Shown in pieces: positions 42,807 to 50,663 of a stretch of 64,000 bases of DNA (position 1 is its first letter; each line of letters starts with the position of its first letter). Source of the DNA: Streptomyces sp. NA04227 (GTDB lineage: Bacteria; Actinomycetota; Actinomycetes; Streptomycetales; Streptomycetaceae); assembly GCF_013364195.1 (NCBI RefSeq), contig NZ_CP054918.1:6747001-6811000 (forward strand), written 5' to 3'. Both the position numbers and the translations under genes were made by a program. The notes beneath the pieces are model-generated. The model was not told the DNA's origin. It did no database searches and worked only from the letters and a program-made list of their open reading frames with translations.

Positions 42807-42862
42807 TTGACGGTCTTCTCGACTGTGCCTACCTTCTGGACACTCCCCCTGTGAAGTGTCCA
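42807..42862 (+). promoter_or_regulatory. alkB promoter with overlapping inverted-repeat operator
   Basis: TTGACG (42807-42812), a 17-bp spacer and TACCTT (42830-42835) form a good vegetative-type promoter. Directly after it TGGACACT (42837-42844) and AGTGTCCA (42855-42862) make a perfect 8-bp inverted repeat with a 10-bp gap, covering the expected transcription start. This is where a TetR dimer could block alkB. Confidence 0.6.
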
Positions 42863-42879
42863 ATGAAGGTGAGGCGGAC

Positions 42880-44052
42880 ATGTCAACGACCAGTGGTACG
42901 GGTGCCACGGCCGAGGCCACCTGGCGCGATCCCAAGCGCTATCTCTGGCTCCTGGGGCTCATCGTCCCCCTGTTCCCGTTCCTCGCCTGGGCCGCGGTCG
43001 AGGCCACCGGCTGGGGAATCTTCTGGTGGAGCGGCATCATCCTGCTCTACGTGATCTTCCCGGTCATCGACCTCGTGATCGGCAAGGACAGCGAGAACCC
43101 GCCGGAGGCCGCGCTGGCCTGGCTGGAACAGGACCGCTACTACCGCTGGTGCACCTTCGCGTACCTGCCCGTCCAGTACGGGGGACTCGTCTTCGGCTGC
43201 TGGCTGCTGACCAACGGGGATCTGTCCTTCGTGGACAAGCTCGCCGTCGCGACCACCCTCGGTGGCGTCGCGGGCATCGGTATCAACACCGCGCACGAAC
43301 TCGGCCACAAGAAGGAGTCCGTCGAACGCTGGCTCTCCAAGATCGGCCTGGCGCAGACGTGTTACGGCCACTTCTTCATCGAGCACAACCGCGGCCACCA
43401 CGTACGGGTCGCCACTCCGGAGGACCCCGCGAGCGCACGTCTGGGGGAGAGCTTCTGGGCCTTCTGGCCACGTACCGTCCGCGGCAGCCTGAGCTCGGCC
43501 TGGGGCCTGGAGCGCAAGCGGATGGAGCGCCTCGGCAAGAGCCCCTGGTCGCTGCGGAACGACGTACTCAACTCCTGGCTCATGTCCCTGGTCCTGTTCG
43601 GCGCGCTCACCGTGGCCTTCGGACCCGAGCTGCTGCCGTGGCTGCTCTACCAGGCGGTGTTCGGCTTCACGCTGCTCGAAGTCATCAACTACACCGAGCA
43701 CTACGGCCTGTTGCGCCGGCGCACCGAGAGCGGACGCTACGAACGCTGCGCCCCGCGGCACAGCTGGAACAGCGACAACCTCGCCACCAACGTCTTCCTC
43801 TACCACCTCCAGCGGCACAGCGACCACCACGCCAACCCGACCCGCCGCTACCAGGCCCTGCGCCACTTCGAGGAAGCACCCGAACTGCCCACCGGATACG
43901 CCGGGATGATCGTGCTCGCCTACTTCCCGCCGCTGTGGCGCAGGGTGATGGATCACCGCGTGATCGCCCACTACGACGGCGACGTCCGGCGCGCTAACAT
44001 CCACCCGTCCAAGCGTGAAGCGCTGCTCGCCCGGTACGGATCCGCGGTATGA
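42880..44052 (+). CDS. alkB: Alkane 1-monooxygenase (AlkB)
   Basis: 390-residue integral-membrane di-iron hydroxylase that oxidises the terminal carbon of alkanes using electrons from rubredoxin. Hydrophobic segments fill residues 20-70 and 95-140. All histidine boxes are present: AHELGHKKE (about 138-145), EHNRGHHVRVATPEDP (about 168-183), NYTEHYGL, and LQRHSDHHANPTRRYQ. ATG 42880 is chosen because GGTGAGG lies 6-7 bases upstream. Its stop overlaps the first rubredoxin ATG (ATGA). Divergent TetR and the downstream electron-transfer genes make the function very clear. Confidence 0.96.
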   Translation: MSTTSGTGATAEATWRDPKRYLWLLGLIVPLFPFLAWAAVEATGWGIFWWSGIILLYVIFPVIDLVIGKDSENPPEAALAWLEQDRYYRWCTFAYLPVQYGGLVFGCWLLTNGDLSFVDKLAVATTLGGVAGIGINTAHELGHKKESVERWLSKIGLAQTCYGHFFIEHNRGHHVRVATPEDPASARLGESFWAFWPRTVRGSLSSAWGLERKRMERLGKSPWSLRNDVLNSWLMSLVLFGALTVAFGPELLPWLLYQAVFGFTLLEVINYTEHYGLLRRRTESGRYERCAPRHSWNSDNLATNVFLYHLQRHSDHHANPTRRYQALRHFEEAPELPTGYAGMIVLAYFPPLWRRVMDHRVIAHYDGDVRRANIHPSKREALLARYGSAV

Positions 44053-44216
44053 GCCGGTTCGTCTGCCCGGTCTGCGACTACGTGTACGACGAGGAGAGCG
44101 GCGCTCCCCACGAGGGGTTCCCCGCGGGTACCGGCTGGAGTGCGATCCCCGACGACTGGTGCTGCCCCGACTGCGGGGTGCGCGAGAAGATCGACTTCGA
44201 ACCAGAGAACGGCTGA
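44049..44216 (+). CDS. Rubredoxin 1
   Basis: 55-residue rubredoxin: [15 protein letters not shown], then [18 protein letters not shown]. The two CxxC pairs that bind a single iron are intact, with the CPVC/CPDC spacing of alkane-hydroxylase rubredoxins. The ATG overlaps the alkB stop. An extra cysteine precedes the second pair (WCCPDC). It probably passes electrons to AlkB, or is the AlkG1-type variant that cannot replace AlkG2-type rubredoxins. Confidence 0.93.
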   Translation: MSRFVCPVCDYVYDEESGAPHEGFPAGTGWSAIPDDWCCPDCGVREKIDFEPENG

Positions 44217-44223
44217 GGACCAG

Positions 44224-44397
44224 ATGAAGAAGTGGCAGTGCCTGGTGTGCGGGTTCATCTACGACGAGGCCGAGGGCTGGCCGGAGGAGGGCATCGCCCC
44301 CGGGACCCGCTGGGAGGACATCCCGGACGACTGGTCCTGCCCCGACTGCGGCGCGGCCAAGGCCGACTTCGAGATGACCGAGGTCACGCATGCCTGA
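44224..44397 (+). CDS. Rubredoxin 2
   Basis: 57-residue rubredoxin: [29 protein letters not shown], then [19 protein letters not shown]. Both CxxC pairs are present, and it is the more canonical (AlkG2-like) of the two, so it is the likelier electron donor to AlkB. It starts 7 bases after the first rubredoxin and overlaps the reductase gene by 8 bases. Confidence 0.95.
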   Translation: MKKWQCLVCGFIYDEAEGWPEEGIAPGTRWEDIPDDWSCPDCGAAKADFEMTEVTHA

Positions 44398-45643
44398 GCC
44401 CGCTCCGGGTTCCCCGACGCATACGGACGGTGACCGGCCCCTGGTCGTCGTGGGCTCGGGCGTGGCCGGTGCCACCGCCGCCCTGACCCTGCGCGCCGAG
44501 GGCTATACCGGCCCCCTCGTCCTGATCGGCCAGGACCCCGAACTCCCTTACCGCAGGCCGCCGTTGTCCAAGGACGTGCTGCGCGGCAAGCAGTCCGCCG
44601 AGCGCACCGCGCTGCGGCCCGCGACCGCCTGGGCCGAGCAGGGCATCGAGGTGCGCACCGGGACCACGGTGACCCGCCTCGACCCCGCCGCCCGGACCCT
44701 CGTCCTCGAAGGTGGCGGTGAACTGCCGTACGAGCGGCTGTTGTTGGCCACCGGCGGCCGGGTCCGCCGGGTGGCCGCCGCCGAAGGGATCGACGGCGTA
44801 CACCAGTTGCGCACCCTCGCCGACGCGCTCGCCCTGCGCGACGCGCTGACGGGCGGCGGCTCGCTGCTCGTGGTCGGCGCGGGCCTCATCGGCCTCGAAG
44901 TCGCCGCCGTGGCAAGGGAGTCGGGCTGGGAGGTCACCGTCGCCGAGACCGCGCCCGAGCCGCTCGGCCGTGTGCTGCCTGCCCGGCTCGCCCGCGCGGT
45001 GACCGCCCTGCACGCCTCGCACGGGGTTGAGGTACGCACCGGAGTCCTTCTCGACCGCTTCGAGGCCCACGAGCAGGGCGTGGCCGCCTACCTGGGGCAG
45101 GACCTGTTCCACAAGGCCGACCGGGTCGTCGTCGCGGTCGGCACTAGTCCGGACACCGCACTCGCCGAGCGCGCCGGACTGGCCGTGGACGACGGCATTC
45201 TGGTGGACGCGTACGGGGCCACCAGTGACCCGTACATCCACGCCGCCGGTGACGTGGCCCGCCGCCCGCACCCGTTCGGCGAGGGAACCTGCCGCGCCGA
45301 GAACTGGACTCCCGCACAGGACCAGGGTGCCGCGGTCGCCCGCAACATGCTCGGCAAGGGCGTCCCGTACACGGCGGTGCCCTGGTACTGGACCCACCAC
45401 TACGGCCTGAATCTCCAGGTGGCCGGGTACCCGCAGCTCGCCGACCGGATCCAAGTCACCGGAAGCATCGAGGAGTTGGACTTCGCCGCCCTGCTGTGGC
45501 GCGGTGACCGGCTGGTCAGCGCCGTCTGCGCCAACCGTCCGCGTGCCTTCCGCCCGCTCAAGGACTTGGTGGGCGGCGGGCCGGGCCCGGGCCGCGAGGA
45601 ACTCGCCGAGTTCCGGGCCGTGCTGGCAGAACCGCTCGGCTGA
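44390..45643 (+). CDS. Rubredoxin/ferredoxin reductase (FAD, NAD(P)H)
   Basis: 417-residue flavoprotein of the BphA4/rubredoxin-reductase group. The FAD motif is [22 protein letters not shown] near the N-terminus, with [14 protein letters not shown] next. The NAD motif is [40 protein letters not shown] is the second FAD contact. It transfers electrons from NAD(P)H to the rubredoxins and so to AlkB. It is the last gene of the operon; a strong hairpin follows. Confidence 0.94.
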   Translation: MPEPAPGSPTHTDGDRPLVVVGSGVAGATAALTLRAEGYTGPLVLIGQDPELPYRRPPLSKDVLRGKQSAERTALRPATAWAEQGIEVRTGTTVTRLDPAARTLVLEGGGELPYERLLLATGGRVRRVAAAEGIDGVHQLRTLADALALRDALTGGGSLLVVGAGLIGLEVAAVARESGWEVTVAETAPEPLGRVLPARLARAVTALHASHGVEVRTGVLLDRFEAHEQGVAAYLGQDLFHKADRVVVAVGTSPDTALAERAGLAVDDGILVDAYGATSDPYIHAAGDVARRPHPFGEGTCRAENWTPAQDQGAAVARNMLGKGVPYTAVPWYWTHHYGLNLQVAGYPQLADRIQVTGSIEELDFAALLWRGDRLVSAVCANRPRAFRPLKDLVGGGPGPGREELAEFRAVLAEPLG

Positions 45644-45721
45644 TACGAGGGCCCGACTGCGACGATCGGACTACGAGGGCCCGACTGCGACGGCCCGACT
45701 GCGAGGACCGGACTACGAGGG
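45644..45721 (+). repeat. Short imperfect tandem repeats after the alkane operon
   Basis: TACGAGGGCC recurs at 45644, 45672 and 45714. The first two copies extend to TACGAGGGCCCGACTGCGAC, 28 bp apart, and a further CGACTGCGA lies between copies two and three. It lies between the reductase stop and the terminator, so it is transcribed but untranslated. Confidence 0.7.
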
Positions 45722-45729
45722 CCTGCAAA

Positions 45730-45770
45730 AGCGGGGGTGCGGTTCCGTCAGCCGGAACCGCACCCCCGCT
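45730..45770. terminator. Strong bidirectional terminator
   Basis: AGCGGGGGTGCGGTTCC pairs with GGAACCGCACCCCCGCT over 17 bp (18 with one more G-C), loop about 5-7 bases. It ends the alkane operon from the left and the phosphopantetheinyl transferase transcript (stop at 45812) from the right. Confidence 0.9.
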
Positions 45771-45811
45771 CGCCTCTCCGTCCGCTCAACTCCCTTACTG
45801 TGTCCGGCCGT

Positions 45812-46501
45812 TCAGCGCTCCGCGTCGCTACCGGCCGCCGCCTCCAGGACGATGCCGGACACCACGAAGCCGCCGCGCACCAGCCACCGGCCGTGGAACA
45901 CGCCGACCCGTTCGCCTGTCACCAGCGGCCCCGGCACCAGGAGCCGTGCGCTGAAGGTGCCCGTGTCCGGATCGATGTCGAGTTCGGCCTCGTCGAAGTC
46001 GAGCTCCTCGCCGGTGAGCGGGTACCAGGTCTTGAAGACCGACTCCTTGGCGCTGAACAGCAGCCGGTCCCAGGACACTTCGGGCCGCAGCTCGGCCAGC
46101 CGGGCGAGCTGCCGTGCCTCGGCCGGACGCGTGACGACCTCGAGAACGCCCTCGGGCAAGGGCAGGTTGGGCTCCGCGTCGATGCCGAGCGAGGTGACGT
46201 CCTCGGCCCGGGCGACGGCCGCGGCCCGGAACCCGGCGCAGTGGGTCATGCTGCCCACCACCCCGGACGGCCAGGCGGTGGCGCCGCGCTTGCCCGGCAC
46301 CAACGGCACCGGTTCGACGCCCAGTTGCTTCAGGGCGCGCCGCGCGCAGATCCGTACCGTGGTGAACTCCTGGCGCCGCTTGGCGACCGCCCTGGTGATC
46401 ACGGCCTCCTCGGCCGGGAACAGGGTCCCGGGCGCCTCGTCGGCCAGGTCGCCCAGCGACGAGGCGCAGGCCACTTTTCCGGGCAGGATGTCCTCGATCA
46501 T
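45812..46501 (-). CDS. 4'-phosphopantetheinyl transferase (EntD/PptT-type)
   Basis: 229-residue Sfp-class transferase that converts apo carrier proteins to holo form using CoA. Motifs in order: RICARRALKQLGVEPVPLV, GSMTHCAGFRAAAVAR, LGIDAEPN with Asp108 and Glu110 binding Mg, and WDRLLFSAKESVFKTWYP with Glu163 and Lys167. This is the EntD-like subgroup that serves NRPS/PKS. GAGGAGG lies 9 bases before the ATG at 46501, 13 bp after the metallophosphoesterase stop, so the two genes are cotranscribed. No carrier-protein genes are in the window, so it probably acts on systems elsewhere. Confidence 0.93.
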   Translation of the reverse strand: MIEDILPGKVACASSLGDLADEAPGTLFPAEEAVITRAVAKRRQEFTTVRICARRALKQLGVEPVPLVPGKRGATAWPSGVVGSMTHCAGFRAAAVARAEDVTSLGIDAEPNLPLPEGVLEVVTRPAEARQLARLAELRPEVSWDRLLFSAKESVFKTWYPLTGEELDFDEAELDIDPDTGTFSARLLVPGPLVTGERVGVFHGRWLVRGGFVVSGIVLEAAAGSDAER

Positions 46502-46514
46502 GTCCGCCGCCTCC

Positions 46515-47348
46515 TCACGCGGGCTCGGGCAGAATCTGCCGCAGCGGCTTGCGCGGCGGCCTGGGGCGCCACTCGCGCGGATAGCCGATGGACACCTCCT
46601 CGAAGCGCACCCCGTCGTGCCAGGTGACCCGGGGGATGTGCAGGTGTCCGTAGACCATCGCCGCGGCGCGGAAGCGGACATGCCAGTCGGCGGTCCGCTC
46701 GGTGCCGCACCACTGCGCGAACTGCGGGAAGCGCAGGATCCGGGTGGGCTCGCGGACCAGGGGATAGTGGTTGACCAGGACCGTGCGGTGCTCCGGATCG
46801 ATGGCGCCGAGCCGCTTCTCGGTCAGCGCGATCCGGTCCTCGCACCACGCCTCGCGGCTCGGATACGGGTCCGGGTGCAGCAGGTACTCGTCGGTGCACA
46901 CGACCCCCGAGTCGTGGGCGATCTTCAGCGACTCCTCCTTGTTCCGCGCCCCGGGGGCGAGGAAGGAGTAGTCGTACAGGGTGAACAGCGGGGCCACGGT
47001 CACCGGGAACGCGCCGCCCTCCCAGACCGGGTACGGGTCCTCGGGGGTCACCACGCCCACCCGGCGGCACATCTCGACCAGGGCGTCGTAGCGCTCCACG
47101 CCGCGCACGGTGACCGGGTCCTGGGGGTGTGTCCACAGTTCGTGGTTTCCGGGCGACCAGATCACCTTGGCGAATCGGTCGGCGAGCAGCGTCAGCGCCC
47201 ATTCGATGTCGGCGAACTTCTCGGCGACATCACCGGCCACGATCAGCCAGTCCTCGTCCGACTCGGGCCGCATGGACTCGGTGATCCGGCGGTTCTCCGC
47301 ATGGGTGACGTGCTGGTCGCTGACCGCGAGCAGTTTTCCTCCGGGCAC
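46515..47348 (-). CDS. Metallophosphoesterase
   Basis: 277-residue calcineurin-like phosphoesterase. Metal motifs in order: LLAVSDQHVTH (D-x-H), DWLIVAGDVAEK (GDxxE-like), VIWSPGNHELW (GNHE), VLVNHYPL and VYGHLHIPRV (GHxH). The only start that keeps the first motif is GTG 47348. Its ribosome-binding site, CGAGAGG, lies inside the terminal repeat of the adjacent MITE-like element, which ends 1 bp before the start codon. It is commonly found upstream of a PPTase in Streptomyces. The substrate is unknown; a CoA or carrier-protein link has been suggested only by this pairing. Confidence 0.92.
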   Translation of the reverse strand: MPGGKLLAVSDQHVTHAENRRITESMRPESDEDWLIVAGDVAEKFADIEWALTLLADRFAKVIWSPGNHELWTHPQDPVTVRGVERYDALVEMCRRVGVVTPEDPYPVWEGGAFPVTVAPLFTLYDYSFLAPGARNKEESLKIAHDSGVVCTDEYLLHPDPYPSREAWCEDRIALTEKRLGAIDPEHRTVLVNHYPLVREPTRILRFPQFAQWCGTERTADWHVRFRAAAMVYGHLHIPRVTWHDGVRFEEVSIGYPREWRPRPPRKPLRQILPEPA

Positions 47349-47349
47349 T

Positions 47350-47562
47350 AGGACCTCTCGTTTGGATCTTGTTGGGGGTCGCGGGGTCTGGCACGCACTC
47401 CCCCAGCCTTCGGCCGGGAGGTGCCCCCAGCGGCGTTGTCGTCAATCACCATGGCTCCGCCATGATTCAATCCTCCGCCTTGCAGCTGCACGCACCAGAC
47501 CCCGCTCGGGTTGGACATAGAGTGCTGTTGGCCACACCAACCAGATCCAAACGAAAGGTCCT
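47350..47562. mobile_element. 213-bp MITE-like element with 26-bp terminal inverted repeats
   Basis: The left end 47350-47375 (AGGACCTCTCGTTTGGATCT, then TGTTGG) and the right end 47537-47562 are inverted repeats with 24 of 26 matches. A second inner pair, GCGGGGTCTGG (47381-47391) and CCAGACCCCGC (47495-47505), is perfect. Between them are small hairpins, including CATGG/CCATG. No coding capacity is seen, which fits a non-autonomous element mobilised in trans. No clear target duplication is visible. Its left end supplies the ribosome-binding site of the metallophosphoesterase gene, and a related end lies at 37458-37499. Confidence 0.75.
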
Positions 47563-47581
47563 GGGCTCCTTTCGCCGGTAT

Positions 47582-47609
47582 GGACGCCGCCTCCGGTCGG
47601 GCGGCGTCC
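47582..47609 (-). terminator. Terminator of thioesterase gene
   Basis: GGACGCCGCC and GGCGGCGTCC form a perfect 10-bp stem with an 8-base loop, 28 bp beyond the thioesterase stop codon on the minus strand. Confidence 0.75.
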
Positions 47610-47637
47610 CTGCTGTTGTGGGGGCCGGGGCTCAGGC

Positions 47638-48393
47638 TCAGGCCGACAGAAGCCGCTCGGTGACGCTCTTGTTGATCGCCGCCTGATGGTTGACCAGGTA
47701 GAAGTGGCCGCCGCGGTAGACGTCGAGGGCGAACGGGCCGCTGGTGTGCTCACCCCAGGCGCGGGCCTCGTCCTCGGTCACCATCGGGTCGTCGTCGCCG
47801 GTCAGCGCGTACACCGGGCAGGTCAGCGAGCGACCGGGACGGTAGCGGTAGGTCTCGGCGGCCTTGTAGTCGCCGCGCACCGCCGGCAGGGTCAGCCGCA
47901 GCAGTTCCTCGTCTTCCAGGACCTGGGAGTCGGTGCCGCTCAACCCCTTGATCAGCGCGATGAGTTCGTCGTCCGTGCCGAGGTGCACCGTGCCGCCCTC
48001 GCGCTGCCGGGACGGCGCGGGACGGGCCGAGGCGAACAGCGCCCGGGGCGCCCGACCGGCCTCCTCCAGACGGCGGGCCACTTCGAAGGCGAGGGAGGCG
48101 CCCATGCTGTGCCCGAACAGGGCGAAGGGGCCCTCGAGCCGGTCGAGGAGCAACGGGAAGAGCTGGTCGGCCAGTTCGTCGACCGATTCGAGGAGCTTCT
48201 CGGAGCGGCGGTCCTGCCTGCCCGGGTACTGGATCGCGAGGACCTCGACGCGCGGGGCCAGTGCCCGGGACATCGGGAAGTAGAAGGTGCCGCTGCCGCC
48301 CGCGTGCGGCAGGACCACCAGTTTGGGCGCGCCGGGATCGGCTGGGTGGTAACGGCGTATCCACAGCTCGTCGGTCTTCTCGGTGGCCGTCAT
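47638..48393 (-). CDS. Type II thioesterase (alpha/beta hydrolase)
   Basis: 251-residue stand-alone thioesterase of the RifR/GrsT type that removes stalled acyl groups from PKS or NRPS carriers. The entry motif is KLVVLPHAGGSGTFYF, the nucleophile is Ser96 in FALFGHSMGAS, an acid lies in TGDDDPMVT and the catalytic histidine in YRGGHFYLVNH. It reads leftward after the PabC-like gene, 73 bp apart, so they are probably cotranscribed. GGAAGGAAA precedes the ATG. No PKS or NRPS is in view. Confidence 0.93.
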   Translation of the reverse strand: MTATEKTDELWIRRYHPADPGAPKLVVLPHAGGSGTFYFPMSRALAPRVEVLAIQYPGRQDRRSEKLLESVDELADQLFPLLLDRLEGPFALFGHSMGASLAFEVARRLEEAGRAPRALFASARPAPSRQREGGTVHLGTDDELIALIKGLSGTDSQVLEDEELLRLTLPAVRGDYKAAETYRYRPGRSLTCPVYALTGDDDPMVTEDEARAWGEHTSGPFALDVYRGGHFYLVNHQAAINKSVTERLLSA

Positions 48394-48466
48394 GAGGTGG
48401 GCATTTCCTTCCGTGCGGTGCGGCGCCCCGCCGTCCGGGTCGGGGCGGACAGTGGCGGTTTGGCGG

Positions 48467-49249
48467 TCACCGGAGTGCCTCGGGGGCGATCCGGGCGTAC
48501 GCGTCCTGGAGTTCGGTCACCGCGGGGTGGTCGGCCGGGAAGCGTACGGACCCGATGGCGGCCAGCGGGCGGACGCCGACGGCGGCGTTGGTCGCGAACG
48601 CGGCGCGCAGGGAGGGGAGTTGGGCGAGGGTCACCGGGCCGGTGTGCTGCACCACCGTGGTGCGGCTCAGCAGTTCCCGGGTGGTCCCGGGGAGTTGCTC
48701 GGCCTGCGGCCAGAGCACCCGTTCCCCGTCGTGGAACCCGATGTTCCAGGTGGCGCCCTCGCTGATCTCTCCGTCCGGGGAGACGAACAGCGCGTCGTCG
48801 AAGCCCTCCAGCTGTGCGGCCCTGCGCAGATGCAGGGACTCGAAGAGTCCGGTGTGCTTGACGGCGGCGACCTGGCGCAGATAGGTCACCGGCCGTACCC
48901 GCAAAGGGGGTTGGGGCACCTCGGGTGCGGGGCGGGTGGTGACCAGGACGCGCGGGTGGGCGGGCGCCGCCGGATGGGCGAGGCCGAGCGCGGGGTCGAA
49001 GACCGTGACCCGGGCGATCACCGTGCCCTCGGCGTCCGGCAGGGCGTGCCGCAGATGCGCGCGTACCGCGTCGAGGTCGAGTGCGGTGCCGAAGACCGCC
49101 CGGCAGTCCCGCGCCAGACGGTCGAGATGCAGACCGAGTCCGCGTACGGCGCCGTTCTCGACCCGCATGGTGGTGAAGTGGCCGTAACCGGTCAGCGCGA
49201 GCGACGCCAGCGCGTCGGTGCTCACCGGCCCCCCGTCGAGCTCTCCCAT
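48467..49249 (-). CDS. PLP-dependent class IV aminotransferase / aminodeoxychorismate lyase-like (PabC)
   Basis: 260-residue fold-type IV PLP enzyme. The PLP lysine is in YLRQVAAVKHTGLFESLHLRR. The family signature DALFVSPDGEISEGATWNIGF follows, and ATNAAVGVRPLAAIGSV is near the C-terminus. With the fused PabAB synthase 1.4 kb away on the opposite strand, the likely reaction is release of pyruvate from 4-amino-4-deoxychorismate to give p-aminobenzoate. ATG 49249 is chosen because longer frames lack similarity; only a weak GGTGG precedes it. A D-amino-acid or branched-chain aminotransferase is a less likely alternative. Confidence 0.82.
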   Translation of the reverse strand: MGELDGGPVSTDALASLALTGYGHFTTMRVENGAVRGLGLHLDRLARDCRAVFGTALDLDAVRAHLRHALPDAEGTVIARVTVFDPALGLAHPAAPAHPRVLVTTRPAPEVPQPPLRVRPVTYLRQVAAVKHTGLFESLHLRRAAQLEGFDDALFVSPDGEISEGATWNIGFHDGERVLWPQAEQLPGTTRELLSRTTVVQHTGPVTLAQLPSLRAAFATNAAVGVRPLAAIGSVRFPADHPAVTELQDAYARIAPEALR

Positions 49250-49728
49250 GCCCGCCAGTGTTCCACCTGGTGGGCGCACCGGGTGGCAGGTGACGGTGAT
49301 GATTGTCACGCGCCGCCGGGAGCGGTGGCGCGGGCCCGGGGCATACGACACGATCACGCTCCACGGGCGGGCGCGGCCGAGGCCCCGAAGCGAAGGCGCG
49401 GACGGGGGTCTTCGGGTGGTGACAGGGCTTCGTACTACCGGCGTGCGCCGCGCCGCACGCCCTCCGCGCCCCGGCACAATCCAGACGGCCGGATTGCTCC
49501 GCTCCCCGGCTTCCGGGCCGCTGCAAAGCGCCTTTTCTCAGACCCGTTCAACTTCCTTAATGGGTAAGGAAATTGGGGATGAGCTGCGACGATGCCACCC
49601 GTCCAGGGGGCTGCGAGCAAGTTTGAGTCAACTGCAACGCTCGCAAGCGGGAAGTGCCCTTCCCCGGTGGGTAGCATGCCCGGAACCAGCCGGAGGTTTC
49701 CGCGTACCTGACCACTCACGGAGCGTCA
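49250..49728. other. 479-bp divergent spacer before the butyrolactone-receptor-like gene
   Basis: No supported gene. It separates the PabC-like gene (leftward) from the TetR gene (rightward) and becomes AT-richer after 49530. The main element is the inverted repeat at 49553-49571. Confidence 0.5.
49553..49571. promoter_or_regulatory. Inverted repeat, candidate autoregulatory site
   Basis: TTCCTTA, ATGGG, TAAGGAA: perfect 7-bp arms with a 5-bp gap in the AT-richer part of the spacer, 157 bp before the regulator start codon. Butyrolactone receptors bind imperfect palindromes of about 22 bp near their own promoters; this one is a candidate but I could not match it to a known consensus. Confidence 0.45.
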
Positions 49729-50409
49729 ATGGCCAAGCAGGACCGTGCAGTCCGTACCCGTCAGGAGTTGATCCGCTCCGCTGCCGAGACTTTTCTCCAG
49801 GGCGGTTTCGCCCTGGCCTCGCTGAACGGGATCAGCGCCAGGTCGGGGGTCAGCACGGGGGCCCTGCACTTCCACTTCAGGAGCAAGCGCGAACTCGGGC
49901 AGGCCGTCGAGGAGAAGGCCGCGAGCACACTGCGGCAACTCCTCACCGCGGCCTCGCGCGGCGGTTCGCCGTCCCTGGCGCGACTGGCGGAGACCTCGCA
50001 GCGGCTGGCCGACCTACTGGTCGACGACGTCGTTCTGCGCGCCGGGTTCTGCCTCGGCGTGGACGCGACCTGGCACTCCGAGTCGCTGCTCTGGGAGATC
50101 TGGCGCGACTGGGTCAGATCCGTCCTGGTCCGCGCCCGGCACGAGGGCCGTCTCGCCGTCGACGTGGACCTGGAGGACACCGTCTTCGCGGTGACCGCCG
50201 CGGTGGTCGGATTCGAGGTGCTCGGCCGCCGGGACGCCGCCTGGTCCTCGCCCCGGGTCCTGGACGGCTACTGGCAGATCATGCTGCCGCGACTGTCCGG
50301 CAAGCCGCCGGGTCAGGCGGTGCCCGGTCCCTGTCCGGCCACCGCGCCCGCACCGAGAAAGCCGCCGACGGTTGTGGTGAAACCGGCCGGGTCGTCCAGC
50401 CACGGGTAG
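49729..50409 (+). CDS. ScbR/ArpA-like TetR regulator (gamma-butyrolactone receptor family)
   Basis: 226-residue regulator. The N-terminus MAKQDRAVRTRQELIRSAAE, with SLNGISARSGVSTGALHFHFRSKRELGQAVEEKA, is nearly the consensus of butyrolactone receptors and pseudo-receptors. The ligand domain has LVDDVVLRAGFCLG and WRDWVRSVLVRA. The last 35 residues are an atypical Pro/Ala tail read antisense through a hydrolase relic, so the native stop may have been lost. It lies between the PabC-like/thioesterase genes and pabAB, which suits control of that pathway. No butyrolactone synthase gene is nearby, so it may be a pseudo-receptor. Confidence 0.9.
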   Translation: MAKQDRAVRTRQELIRSAAETFLQGGFALASLNGISARSGVSTGALHFHFRSKRELGQAVEEKAASTLRQLLTAASRGGSPSLARLAETSQRLADLLVDDVVLRAGFCLGVDATWHSESLLWEIWRDWVRSVLVRARHEGRLAVDVDLEDTVFAVTAAVVGFEVLGRRDAAWSSPRVLDGYWQIMLPRLSGKPPGQAVPGPCPATAPAPRKPPTVVVKPAGSSSHG

Positions 50410-50483
50410 TGCCCCGCCCCCGGCTGGACCACGAGCTCGGAGTCCGGGAACAACTCCGAGATGTGAGTGGCCACTTGAGGAAG
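50313..50483 (-). pseudogene. C-terminal relic of an alpha/beta hydrolase
   Basis: The minus strand encodes QVATHISELFPDSELVVQPG, then AGHYPWLDDPAGFTTTVGGFL and a stop. This is the typical last 50 residues of an alpha/beta hydrolase, including the histidine in GAGHYPWLDDP. No nucleophile elbow or earlier core is present upstream in any frame that I can see, so only the end of the gene remains. It overlaps the tail of the TetR gene on the other strand. Confidence 0.6.
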
Positions 50484-50663
50484 CGGTCCGCTGTAAGGCA
50501 GCTTTGGCGCGCGCAACGCACAGACGCTGTGACGAGCGCGACATTTGTTGCTCCGTGCCGTCGCGCCCCTTAGGGTCGGCGCCGACACAGCTCGGTGGAC
50601 TCGTCCCGGTCCACGCAGGGCTTCCCGGAGTGCGAAGTGAGTCGGTGACCAGGTGAGTACGGC

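Noticed and set aside
45644..45721. CRISPR-like spacing of the TACGAGGGCC repeats
   Set aside because: There are only three imperfect copies with unequal short spacing, GC-rich repeats and no cas genes.
46498..47202. Second minus-strand frame within the metallophosphoesterase gene
   Set aside because: It is a shifted frame of the same region without the metal-binding motifs.
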